Below are positions 1-6,600 of a stretch of 7,161 nucleotides of DNA, piece after piece (within the stretch, counting starts at the first letter, position 1; every line of letters begins with the position of its first letter). The stretch comes from Christensenella sp. UBA3857 (GTDB taxonomy: Bacteria; Bacillota; Clostridia; Christensenellales; CAG-138): contig DGHD01000055.1 in assembly GCA_002392505.1 (NCBI GenBank), positions 1 through 7,161 of the forward strand, given 5' to 3'. Both the position numbers and the translations under genes were made by a program. Below the pieces are notes generated by a model. It had not been told where the DNA came from. It made no database searches and was given only the letters and a program-made list of their open reading frames with translations.

Positions 1-195
1 CTCGGCGACGTCAACTGCGACGGCATTGTCGACATGAAGGACGTTACCGCTCTCAACGCTTACCTCATGAACTGCGGTGAGCTCTCCGCTGAAGGTCTTG
101 CCAACGCCGACGTCAGCGGTGACGGCAATATCGATGCGTACGACTCCACGCTGATCGCCATGATCTCGCTTGGTCTCCAGCTTCCCACCGCATGA
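1..195 (+). CDS. C-terminal end of a type I dockerin-bearing protein (5' end outside window)
   Basis: Frame 1 is open from the first base to a TGA at 193-195, giving 64 residues. They form a complete dockerin type I module with two EF-hand-like calcium loops. Loop 1 is DVNCDGIVDMKD (visible residues 3-14) and loop 2 is DVSGDGNIDAYD (37-48); each has Asp/Asn at positions 1, 3, 5, 9 and 12 and is followed by an F-helix-like stretch (VTALNAYLM; STLIAMISL). Dockerins are known to bind cohesin modules on scaffoldins or the cell surface, so the full protein is probably secreted and either attached to a cellulosome-like complex or held at the envelope. The catalytic or binding part lies to the left of the window, so substrate and enzyme class cannot be told. 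The module ends only a few residues before the stop, as is usual for C-terminal dockerins. A strong hairpin terminator follows 13 bases later. Confidence 0.93.
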   Translation, partial: LGDVNCDGIVDMKDVTALNAYLMNCGELSAEGLANADVSGDGNIDAYDSTLIAMISLGLQLPTA

Positions 196-208
196 TGACG
201 TGAACTTC

Positions 209-242
209 AAAAGCCCCGGATGCAAACGCATCCGGGGCTTTT
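209..242. terminator. Bidirectional intrinsic terminator between convergent genes
   Basis: A perfect 13-bp stem (211-223 with 228-240, GC-rich CCCCGG/CCGGGG core) closes a 4-nt AAAC loop. AA at 209-210 and TT at 241-242 extend it to 15 bp. On the + strand it is followed by TTTTT, ending the dockerin gene. On the - strand the mirror-image T-run ends the YdcF-like gene, whose stop codon is about 55 bases away. Stem, loop and T-runs are read directly from the sequence. Confidence 0.92.
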
Positions 243-295
243 TCGATTCAAATGATCATTGAGTATTGAAGGATCAGGGAAGCGGCGCTGCGTTC

Positions 296-1087
296 CTAAA
301 TATCTCCGCGGAGGAGGTACGCGGTGATCGCGGCGCATTCCCTCAGATAATCGTTCAGCGTGATGTACCACACGCCCTTTGCCGGGACGCCCTCGGCGCT
401 TATGCCGAGCTTTGCGGCGACCCTTTCGGCGCGGAACACGTGGAACCTTGTGGTCACGAACACCACGCGCGCGCCGGAGCCGAGCCTTTCGTCGACTATC
501 GCCTTCGAGAACTCGAAATTCTCCTGCGTGCTTTCGGAACGGTCCTCCTCGATCACCCGGTCGGGATCGACCCCGTGTGAAACGAGGTACTTCTTCATGA
601 CGGACGCCTCCGAAACGATCTCGTCCGGTCCCTGCCCGCCGCTCACTATCACGAGCGAATCGGGCGACTCCTTCAGATAATCGAGCGCCGCGTCGAGCCT
701 GTATTTGAGCGTGAGCGAGGGATGATCGCCCCGTATGCCGCTGCCGAGGACTATCACCGCGTCCGCATTTGGGGCGGGGGAGGCGGAGCTTATGAGCATG
801 AGCCCCGTCGTCACGGCGAACAGCACGCCGAACAGAAGATACGCGAGCGAAACGAGGAACGCCGCCGCGCGGAAGAGACGGCTCTTCCGTGAGAGCTTCA
901 CGAACAGCGGCAGGAACAGCCCTATCAGCAGGAGAGGCGCGCCGATGACGGCGGGCATTATCACGCCGAGATTGACGTAACATCTCGTCAGCACGAAGAG
1001 CGTATCGGCGATCAGCAGTCCGCCGGCAATTATCAGTACGATCCGCCAAAAGACGGAGTAAGGTCTTTTTTTAGCTGCTTTTTCCAT
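296..1087 (-). CDS. YdcF/ElyC/SanA-like (DUF218) membrane protein
   Basis: The protein is 263 aa. Three hydrophobic segments lie near residues 14-36, 40-62 and 72-100, followed by a soluble DUF218 domain of about 155 residues. Family hallmarks are DAVIVLGSG (109-117), the SGGQG turn (149-153) followed by E160-A161, EDRSESTQEN (181-190) and VTTRFHVFRA (211-220). DUF218 proteins include E. coli ElyC and SanA, linked to envelope or peptidoglycan-precursor homeostasis; their reaction is not well defined, so the role here is only inferred to be envelope-related. The domain should sit on the outer face or the cytosolic face depending on topology, which was not resolved. The frame stays open to an ATG at 1144, but that start has no ribosome binding site and the extra 19 residues lie over a consensus promoter (1094-1122). 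The start at 1087 is therefore chosen, and the mRNA would begin at this ATG. The gene is convergent with the dockerin gene and divergent from the 136-aa gene. Confidence 0.88.
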   Translation of the reverse strand: MEKAAKKRPYSVFWRIVLIIAGGLLIADTLFVLTRCYVNLGVIMPAVIGAPLLLIGLFLPLFVKLSRKSRLFRAAAFLVSLAYLLFGVLFAVTTGLMLISSASPAPNADAVIVLGSGIRGDHPSLTLKYRLDAALDYLKESPDSLVIVSGGQGPDEIVSEASVMKKYLVSHGVDPDRVIEEDRSESTQENFEFSKAIVDERLGSGARVVFVTTRFHVFRAERVAAKLGISAEGVPAKGVWYITLNDYLRECAAITAYLLRGDI

Positions 1088-1093
1088 GGATCC

Positions 1094-1122
1094 AGTATAG
1101 CAAAAGGCTTTCCATTTGTCAA
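1094..1122 (-). promoter_or_regulatory. Sigma-A-type promoter for the YdcF-like gene, implying a leaderless mRNA
   Basis: Read on the - strand there is TTGACA (1122-1117), a 17-nt spacer and TATACT (1099-1094). Only GGATCC lies between the -10 box and the ATG at 1087, so the expected start of transcription (7 nt beyond the -10 box) falls on the A of the start codon. No Shine-Dalgarno sequence is present in those six bases. This is a five-out-of-six or better match at both boxes with optimal spacing. Confidence 0.82.
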
Positions 1123-1163
1123 ACAGCCTTAAATTTCCATTCATAATTTGTCTTTTTTTGCTG

Positions 1164-1192
1164 TTGAATTAAACGCCGATTTGTGATACGAT
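1164..1192 (+). promoter_or_regulatory. Sigma-A-type promoter for the 136-aa gene
   Basis: TTGAAT (1164-1169), a 17-nt spacer and TACGAT (1187-1192), with a TG at 1184-1185 forming an extended -10. The predicted start is near 1199, giving a leader of about 22 nt that contains the ribosome binding site. It lies back to back with the YdcF promoter, with 41 bases between the two -35 boxes. It is weaker than the other promoters in the window. Confidence 0.6.
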
Positions 1193-1220
1193 TAACATAT
1201 AGAACAATGGAGGTGAGCAA

Positions 1221-1631
1221 ATGATAGAGGTGCTGTTTGGCGGCAGGGGCGAAGGCATGTCGCGTGAGCTTTGCACTATGGCTAACGACAGGATGAAGGC
1301 TGCGAACGGAAGCATCGTTTTCATCGATAAGGACTCCAATCATATTTACGATCTCGACAGCGGTATCAGGCTTATCAACGCGGCGGATTACAATATCGAC
1401 GGGCCCAAGATGTTCAGCGGCTTCATTTCCGGCATCGCGGCGCAGGATTTCGATATAGAGGCGATATTCGTCGCCAGCTTCATTAAAATAGTAAGGCACC
1501 CCGTCGGCTCGCTCGAGGGACTGTTCAAATTCTTCGAGTCGTTTTCACAGAGGACGGGCGCCGATCTGGTACTCGAGATCAACACTCCGGACGAGTGCCC
1601 CGATTACATAAAGGCATACGTAAAACAATAA
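1221..1631 (+). CDS. Small P-loop-like protein with degenerate Walker motifs (pseudo-ATPase candidate)
   Basis: The protein is 136 aa. Its start is fixed by GGAGGTGA at 1209-1216, with seven bases between GGAGG and the ATG. The N-terminus, strand-then-glycine-loop VLFGGRGEGMS (residues 4-14), fits the layout GxxGxGK[S/T] except that the lysine is Met13. Then come IVFIDKD (32-38), DLDSGIRLI (44-52) and a core GFISGIAAQDFDIEAIFVASF (split as 67-76 and 77-87). From memory it resembles an uncharacterised Clostridia family of about 130 aa, sometimes labelled PilT-like or ATPase-like, whose members usually have a standard GKT/GKS loop and an Asp in the second hydrophobic strand; here that position reads Ala85 (IFVAS). 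No membrane segment or signal peptide is seen. If the alignment is right, it should bind nucleotide poorly or not hydrolyse it, so a structural or sensing role is inferred. It has its own promoter, and the next promoter begins five bases after its stop codon. Confidence 0.72.
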   Translation: MIEVLFGGRGEGMSRELCTMANDRMKAANGSIVFIDKDSNHIYDLDSGIRLINAADYNIDGPKMFSGFISGIAAQDFDIEAIFVASFIKIVRHPVGSLEGLFKFFESFSQRTGADLVLEINTPDECPDYIKAYVKQ

Positions 1632-1636
1632 AATAC

Positions 1637-1664
1637 TTGACAAACGTTCGAAAAGTGATATAAT
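1637..1664 (+). promoter_or_regulatory. Strong sigma-A-type promoter for the ACP-like gene
   Basis: Exact TTGACA (1637-1642), a 16-nt spacer and exact TATAAT (1659-1664), with TG at 1656-1657 giving an extended -10. The predicted start is near 1670-1672, inside the inverted repeat at 1667-1698. It begins five bases after the stop codon of the 136-aa gene, so the ACP-like gene can be made independently of it. Confidence 0.88.
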
Positions 1665-1666
1665 AT

Positions 1667-1698
1667 TATGCGGCATAAGGGAGACCTTAAGCCGCATA
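1667..1698 (+). promoter_or_regulatory. Inverted repeat over the transcription start: 5'-UTR hairpin or operator
   Basis: TATGCGGC (1667-1674) pairs with GCCGCATA (1691-1698). After an A-A mismatch (1675/1690), TAAGG (1676-1680) pairs with CCTTA (1685-1689), closing a GAGA loop (1681-1684) of the GNRA type. That makes 13 base pairs. A transcript starting near 1671 would carry the hairpin at its extreme 5' end (CGGC...GCCG plus the upper stem). Read-through RNA from the 136-aa gene would carry the full stem and could be slowed or terminated there, although the following T-rich stretch is interrupted (TATGTTTATTTAG). The choice between mRNA-stabilising cap, operator and attenuator is open. Confidence 0.65.
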
Positions 1699-1740
1699 TG
1701 TTTATTTAGAATTTATTTCGGCATTTTTTTCGGAGGAATT

Positions 1741-1959
1741 ATGGACATTTTCGGTTTCATCCGCGAAACCATCCATGAGATCTCGGGTACTCCCGTTGAG
1801 AAGATCAAGCCCGAAAGCACCCCCAAGGAGCTTAACCTCGATCTTTTCGATATGCAGGATCTCGTGCTTGACGCGGAAAATGAGTTCGACGTCTGTCTTC
1901 CCGAGGAAGCCCGGATCGAAACGATCGGCGACCTTGCCAAGATGATCGACGCGGCGTAA
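1741..1959 (+). CDS. Acyl-carrier-protein-like protein lacking the phosphopantetheine serine
   Basis: The protein is 72 aa, normal ACP length being about 75-80. It begins 4 nt after GGAGG (1732-1736), a slightly short spacing. The ACP pattern is clear: helix I (2-14), loop with VEKIKPEST (19-27), helix II ELNLDLFDMQDLVLDAENEFD (split as 30-40 and 41-50), then LPEEARIETIGDLAKMID (53-70), matching the EEEF...IPDE...ITTVGD order of classical ACPs. The invariant Asp-Ser-Leu is Asp34-Leu35-Phe36. The codons are GAT CTT TTC, so the serine that takes the 4'-phosphopantetheine arm is absent and the protein should not carry acyl chains by the usual chemistry. The frame is intact and the acidic helix II is kept, which argues for a working protein used as a structural partner or regulator instead of a decayed gene. 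The strong promoter and hairpin leader suggest high expression. No fatty-acid or polyketide gene lies beside it. It is not suitable to be named acpP. Confidence 0.82.
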   Translation: MDIFGFIRETIHEISGTPVEKIKPESTPKELNLDLFDMQDLVLDAENEFDVCLPEEARIETIGDLAKMIDAA

Positions 1960-1972
1960 CAAAAGGAATGAA

Positions 1973-2001
1973 AAAAGGAGCGGTCATTGACCGCTCCTTT
2001 T
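1973..2001. terminator. Bidirectional intrinsic terminator between the ACP-like and SPFH genes
   Basis: GGAGCGGTC (1977-1985) pairs perfectly with GACCGCTCC (1989-1997) across an ATT loop. An A-run (1971-1976) precedes it and a T-run (1998-2001) follows it, so a U-tail forms on both strands. It ends the ACP-like gene (stop at 1959) and the convergent SPFH gene (stop at 2014). Confidence 0.9.
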
Positions 2002-2013
2002 GCTTACCTTAAA

Positions 2014-3444
2014 TTATTTAACGTCCTTCTCGTCGAACGGATCGCCGCAGTTCGGGCAGAACTTGGGGGGATTCGTGGGATCGGCGGGCTCCCAGCCGCA
2101 CTTGTCGCAGCGATAGAGGGGAGCGCCTTCGGGCTTGGGCTTGCCGCAGTTCATGCAGAACTTGCCGGGATTGACGGCGCCGCACTCGCAGGTCCAGCCG
2201 ACGTTCTCACCGGGCTTCGCCTTGCCGCAGTTCATGCAGAATTTGCCGGTGTTGACGGTGCCGCATTCGCAGGTCCAGGATCCGGCGGGAGCGGGCTTCG
2301 CTTTGCCGCAGTTCTGGCAGAAATTGCCGGTGTTCTGCGCGCCGCAATCGCAGGTCCATGCGTTGGCGGCCGCCTGCTGTGCCTGCTGCGCCTGCTGTGC
2401 CTGCTGCATCTGATAGAGCCCCTGAACGTTGATACCGCCGGAGCCGCTCGCCGCGTTGAGACCGGCAAAGCCGAGGAATGCGCCGCCCTCGTTCTTGGCG
2501 GCGTCCTTCATTGCCTCCGCCTGAGCGGCGGTCAGGTGAGCGATCGCAAGGGAGGGATCCCTCAAAGCCGCCTGGGTCTGGAGCGCCTTGATCCTGTCCT
2601 CATCCGCCTTGTCGACGGTGACGGAGGATACGCCGAAGGATACGACGGAGATGCCCCTCAGATTGCCCCAAGTCTCGGAAAGCTCGGAGTTGAGGGCGTC
2701 CGCGATCTCCTTGGTGTGACCGGGCAGCGCGCTGTAACGGATGCCGTCGCCGAGGAGCGATACGTTGTATAGCGCGGGCTGGAGCGCGGTCATGAGCTCG
2801 GACTTGAGCTGACTGTCGATCCTGTCCCTGGTGAAGGTTTCGGTAAAGTTACCGGTAACGTTCTGGTAGAAGAGGATGGGGTTCGATATCTCGTAGGAAT
2901 ATTCGCCGAAGCACTTGATGGAAACGTCGGTCTCGAGATTGATGGACTTATCGACAACGTGGAAGGGGACGGGGTTGGTCGTACCGTACTTGTTGCCGTA
3001 GATCTCCTTCGTATTGAGGTAATAAACGCGCTGGTCCCTCGCAAGGCCGCCGCCGTGCTTGATCCTGTCCCAGATCTCCTTTAAGGTATCCTTCACGCTC
3101 TGACCGAATTTGCCGGCAAAGATGGAGGGGGAGGAGGACTTGTCAAAAATGTACTCGCCGGGCTCGGCGCACAGCTCTACGACCGTGCCCTGATCGACGA
3201 TGATCATGCACTGACCGTCAGCAACAGCGATCCTCGAACCGTTGGAGATGACGTTGTCATCACCGTTGACGTTCTTCGAGCCCTTCGAAAGGCGCTTCTT
3301 GCCCTTGACGGCAAGCACGTTCTCAGGCAGAGCCTCGCAGTAGAAATACTCAAGCCAGCTGTCGCTCGCGACGTTCGAGATCGAATTGCCGACGGCGCCC
3401 GCCGCGGTAGAGATAGCCTGACCGATTGCTTTGATAAGACCCAT
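2014..3444 (-). CDS. SPFH-domain protein with four C-terminal zinc ribbons (YdjI / 'virion core protein'-like)
   Basis: The protein is 476 aa. Start ATG at 3444 with AGGAG at 3457-3453, 8 nt upstream. An Ala/Gly/Ser-rich N-terminal segment (1-28) could form an amphipathic membrane-contact helix. The SPFH-type domain spans about 33-285, with ENVLAVKGKKRL (41-52), SRIAVADGQCMIIVDQG (70-86), PGEYIFD (95-101), VPFHVVD (159-165) and ISVVSFGVSSVTVDKADEDRI (265-285), where SPFH domains turn into a helix. A Gln/Ala tract follows (345-360). Four zinc ribbons then follow: three of the form WTCxCG...FCxNCG (C365/367/376/379, C392/394/403/406, C419/421/430/433) and one CxxC...CxxC (C446/449/463/466). B. 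subtilis YdjI is encoded with the PspA-like YdjF and acts in membrane stress; a membrane-scaffold role is inferred, but no PspA gene is present here. The ribbons may bind protein or nucleic acid. It is monocistronic, with its own promoter and terminator. Confidence 0.88.
   Translation of the reverse strand: MGLIKAIGQAISTAAGAVGNSISNVASDSWLEYFYCEALPENVLAVKGKKRLSKGSKNVNGDDNVISNGSRIAVADGQCMIIVDQGTVVELCAEPGEYIFDKSSSPSIFAGKFGQSVKDTLKEIWDRIKHGGGLARDQRVYYLNTKEIYGNKYGTTNPVPFHVVDKSINLETDVSIKCFGEYSYEISNPILFYQNVTGNFTETFTRDRIDSQLKSELMTALQPALYNVSLLGDGIRYSALPGHTKEIADALNSELSETWGNLRGISVVSFGVSSVTVDKADEDRIKALQTQAALRDPSLAIAHLTAAQAEAMKDAAKNEGGAFLGFAGLNAASGSGGINVQGLYQMQQAQQAQQAQQAAANAWTCDCGAQNTGNFCQNCGKAKPAPAGSWTCECGTVNTGKFCMNCGKAKPGENVGWTCECGAVNPGKFCMNCGKPKPEGAPLYRCDKCGWEPADPTNPPKFCPNCGDPFDEKDVK
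2143..2358 (-). repeat. Three tandem zinc-ribbon coding repeats, period 81 bp (27 codons)
   Basis: Ribbons start at residues 363, 390 and 417, exactly 27 codons apart, at 2358, 2277 and 2196. Each reads WTCxCG, then NTG or NPG, then FCxNCGKxKP, joined by short linkers. The DNA is also similar between copies (TTGCCGCAGTTCATGCAGAA recurs on the + strand near 2141 and 2222, with a near copy near 2307). This points to recent in-frame duplication. The fourth ribbon (2044-2115) is of a different spacing and lies outside the period. Confidence 0.85.
2365..2412 (-). repeat. Gln/Ala linker tract encoded by a short tandem repeat
   Basis: Codons 345-360 of the SPFH protein encode QMQQAQQAQQAQQAAA from a 9-bp CAGGCACAG-type unit repeated about three times (CTGCTGTGC/CTGCTGCGC on the + strand). 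It is a flexible linker between the SPFH domain and the zinc ribbons. Such simple repeats change length readily, so linker length may differ between strains. Confidence 0.75.
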
Positions 3445-3486
3445 TTTTATTTCTCCTTTCGGTTGAATACATAATATTCTGATTAT

Positions 3487-3515
3487 ATTATACGATTTAG
3501 CGCGGGAATTGTCAA
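3487..3515 (-). promoter_or_regulatory. Perfect-consensus sigma-A promoter for the SPFH gene
   Basis: On the - strand there is exact TTGACA (3515-3510), a 17-nt spacer and exact TATAAT (3492-3487). The predicted start is near 3480, giving a leader of about 35 nt with the AGGAG site. Both hexamers match consensus with optimal spacing, suggesting strong constitutive expression; no clear operator was seen. Confidence 0.9.
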
Positions 3516-3540
3516 TGATAATTTGAAAGGAATGGGGAGG

Positions 3541-3601
3541 AGACCGGGAATCGTGAATCAGGAATTAGGGATTATCCCTCATCACACCGTGCACTGTGCA
3601 T
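3541..3601. repeat. Degenerate intergenic repeat tract
   Basis: This noncoding stretch has loose GAATC/GAATT repeats (GGGAATCGTGAATCAGGAATTAGGGATT), an AGGGATTATCCCT palindrome (3567-3579) and a TGCACTGTGCA palindrome (3590-3600). Tracts of this style recur between genes in gut Clostridia as far as I recall, so it is probably a decayed interspersed repeat. No gene or promoter was seen in it. Confidence 0.4.
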
Positions 3602-3623
3602 TCAAACCGCCGCAAACCAAACC

Positions 3624-3649
3624 AAAAGGCTTCCCGAAAGGGAAGCCTT
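3624..3649 (-). terminator. Intrinsic terminator of the helicase gene
   Basis: AAGGCTTCCC (3626-3635) pairs perfectly with GGGAAGCCTT (3640-3649) around a GAAA loop (TTTC on the - strand). On the - strand the stem runs into TTTTGGTTTGGTTTG, a T-rich tail; on the + strand no T-run follows. It lies 22 bases past the helicase stop codon. Confidence 0.85.
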
Positions 3650-3671
3650 AAACATCATTAATACCGGCTTT

Positions 3672-6600
3672 TCATTCATCCAAGCCCAGCTCCTGCGACA
3701 CCTTGCGGAGCTCCATATTGAGCATGCGGATCTCCTTATCGTAGGGATTGGGCTTTTCGATCTCCTGCTCGAGCGCGGCTTTGTCGACGGCGAGATCCTC
3801 GAGCCGGCGCTTTGCGTCCTCGAGCTTTTTGGCTATCGAGTTGACGGCATTGTCGAATCTTTGCGCCTGTCCCTGCGGGCTGTCGCTGATCTCGACCTGG
3901 TAGGAGTTTTCGCCCTTCAGGAGGAACATCTTGTGAAGCCCGGACGGATCGTTTGCAAGGTAAACGGGGAACGAGCGGAACGAGCCAAGAAGCAGCGCGT
4001 CATGCGAGTAGGCGTTTTCGGAAACGAGCTCCAGAAGCCGTTCGCCCGCGTCGCGCCGTCTTGTGTACTCCTCGTCGCCGAGCGTAATAAGATAGCCCTC
4101 CTGCCTGGCGCCGGACGCTTCGAGATCCTTCTCAAGTTTAGCTATCGCGTCCTTCAGCCCGTTCTCGCGCTGGGGCATGGCAAGGAGCTGTTCGCGTGCG
4201 GAATCCTTCGCGCGCTCGATGCGCGAGCGGAGCGTCGCCTTCCTTTGTATCTCGGTCTCGAGCTCTATGCGCCGCTTTATGAGCGGGTTGCCGACGGCGA
4301 GGGATTTGACCTCGCTGTACGTGAGGACGACCTCGTCGACCTCGTCGCCGCTCCTGGAGGGGTGGTCGCCGTTGACGATCTGCGAGGTGAAGCGCTGTTT
4401 GTTTTCGAGCAGCTGCCACGAATACGCGTCGAAGGAGCCGTTCGTTATGTAGCGGTAGATGGAGACGGAATCGTTCCTGTTGCCCTGGCGGAGCATACGC
4501 CCCTCTCGCTGGGTGACGTCGGAGGGTCTCCACGGAATGTCGAGATGGTGCACCGCCCACAGCTTATCCTGCACGTTGGCGCCAATGCCGAGCTTGAAAG
4601 TCGACCCGATCAGTATCCTTACGTCGCCCCTCCTGACCTTGTTGAAGAGCGCGGTACGCATCGCGTCGTTCACGGCGTCGTGCACGAAGGCGATCTCCTT
4701 CGACGGGACGCCCATCCTGACGAGCTTATCCTTCATGTCGTCGTAGAGGTTGAAATCGTCCTTCGGCGTGGACTGGTCGAGGAACACGAGCTGCGTCACG
4801 GTCTTGTCCGAGCTCCATATCTCGAACACCTTCTGGGCGCAGGTGTTGACCTTCGAGGTGGGAAGATCCTCCGCGTATGGATCGACGAGCCGCATATCGA
4901 GCGCCGCCTTTCTGCCGTCCGTGGTGATCTTGAGCATATTGTCCTCCGTGCGGGCGACGAGACCGGATTTGACCCTTTCCGCGCGGACGGCAAGCTCCGA
5001 GATATAGTCGCGCAGCGCCTTCGACGCAGGCACGGTGCAGTTGACGTAATTGACGTTCGAGGGGAGCTTCTGCTCCTCGTCGCGGGTGAAGTGAAGATCC
5101 GCTATTTCGGAGAGCAGGAGCGACAGCTCCGGCAGATTGTGATAGCGGGAGAGCCTGCGCCTCAGGCGGTAGCCGACGCCGTTTGCCTCGACCTCGAATT
5201 CCTCTGTGACTTCGGAGAAGAGCTTGACCCAGTTGTCGAACTCGACGAGGTTCATCTCCGCCAGCCTTTCGTACGCCAAATAGAGGAGCATCGTGTAAAG
5301 ATCGGAAACGGAGTTGGTGATGGGCGTGCCGGTTGCGAACACAACGCCGCGCCCGTCGTGATTGCGCTGTATGAAGCGCACCTTCGCCATGAGGTCGTCA
5401 CAACGTTTGGAGCCCTTTGTATTGAGACCCGGCAGCGTGCCGTGCTTGGTCTCGATGCTGATGTTCTTGAAATTATGCGCCTCGTCGACGAACAGGGTGT
5501 CGATATCGAGGTCGTCGAAGCAGATCTCGCCCTCCGTGGCGGGGGCTTCGTTGTCCCAAAGCTTCTGCAGGCGGCGTTCTATCCTCGAGGAATAGCGGTT
5601 CAATACCATGTACGCGTCGTTATAAACGGCGTCCTGCATGGATATGGATATCTCCTTCATGCGGGAGACGAGCTCCATCTCGCGCTCGTGCTTCGAGAGG
5701 GGTATCAGCGAAAACGAGCCGTAGCCCATGATTATCGCGTCGCTGTCGCTTTCGATGACGCTCTTCAGTACCGCCTGACGCTTCTGCGGGGTGAAATCCT
5801 TCGGCTCGATGACGATGAGCTTCGCCTCGGGGTAGAGCTTCATGAACTCGGTATGCCACTGATCGAGTATGTTGTTCGGCACGACGAAAAGGTTCCGCTT
5901 CGATATGCCGGTGCGTTTAAGCTCCATCGCAGCGGCTGCCATGGCGTAGGTCTTGCCGGCACCGACCTGGTGCGCGAGGAGCGTGTTTTTGGAGTTGACT
6001 ATCCTGCTCACGGCGGCAAGCTGATAATCCTGCAGCTTGATGTCGGGATTCTTGCCGGGGAGTATGAGGTTTTTGCCGTCGTAAATGCGGGGACGGATCG
6101 CGCCGAACGCCTCGTTATAGTGATTAAGAAGCCTTGAGCGCCGCGGCTCGTCCCTGAAGAGCCAGAGGGAGAATTTCTCCTCTATCATGCGCATGCGCTC
6201 CTGCGCGAGGAGCGTTTCCGCCTTGTTTATGCGGCGGACGGGCATGGCCTTGCCCTGCGCGTAGCCGGTGTCGTAAACGACGACCTCGCCGGAGTTCAAC
6301 AGCCTTTCCATTATGTCGAAGGCGTTCATCCGCTCCGTGCCGTAGGTGAGGCGCGCCCTGGTGAACTGGGCGTAATTCTTTTTGCCGTGAATGATATAGT
6401 GATTCGCCGCCTTGACGTATTCGACGATGAGGCGGGGCTTTTTGCCGCCGACGGGCTTAATGCCGATCAGCGAGATAAGGAAATCGCGGTACACCCAGGC
6501 GGGTATCCACGGGCTGCCTATCGACGCCTTTATATCATCCGCGGGGACGAAGGGGGGCATTATCTTTTCGAGCGCCTTTATGTTCACGCTGTAATCGACC

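Noticed and set aside
251..260. Perfect palindrome AATGATCATT near the end of the YdcF-like gene
   Set aside because: A single 10-bp AT-rich palindrome between convergent gene ends is likely by chance and has no promoter nearby.
207..1049. 280-codon frame on the - strand overlapping the YdcF-like gene
   Set aside because: Very Arg-rich, no domain, runs through the terminator at its end, and is a frame shadow of the real membrane protein.
1088..1144. Upstream ATG (1144) as the start of the YdcF-like protein
   Set aside because: There is no Shine-Dalgarno site upstream of it, and the extra 19 codons coincide with a TTGACA-N17-TATACT promoter reading the same way.
1119..1499. 126-codon - strand frame opposite the P-loop-like gene
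   Set aside because: It is antisense to a gene with an ideal ribosome binding site and promoter, and its end overlaps the YdcF promoter.
1987..2772. 261-codon + strand frame with repeated Ala/Val/Leu units
   Set aside because: It is the antisense image of the tandem zinc ribbons, and its start lies inside the terminator hairpin.
3861..6137. 758-codon open frame on the + strand, antisense to the helicase
   Set aside because: It lies wholly inside the helicase gene, which has every SF2 motif, promoter and terminator. The antisense product is a low-complexity Leu/Val/Arg/Asp/Glu mixture with no recognisable domain; long antisense frames are expected from GC-rich third positions.
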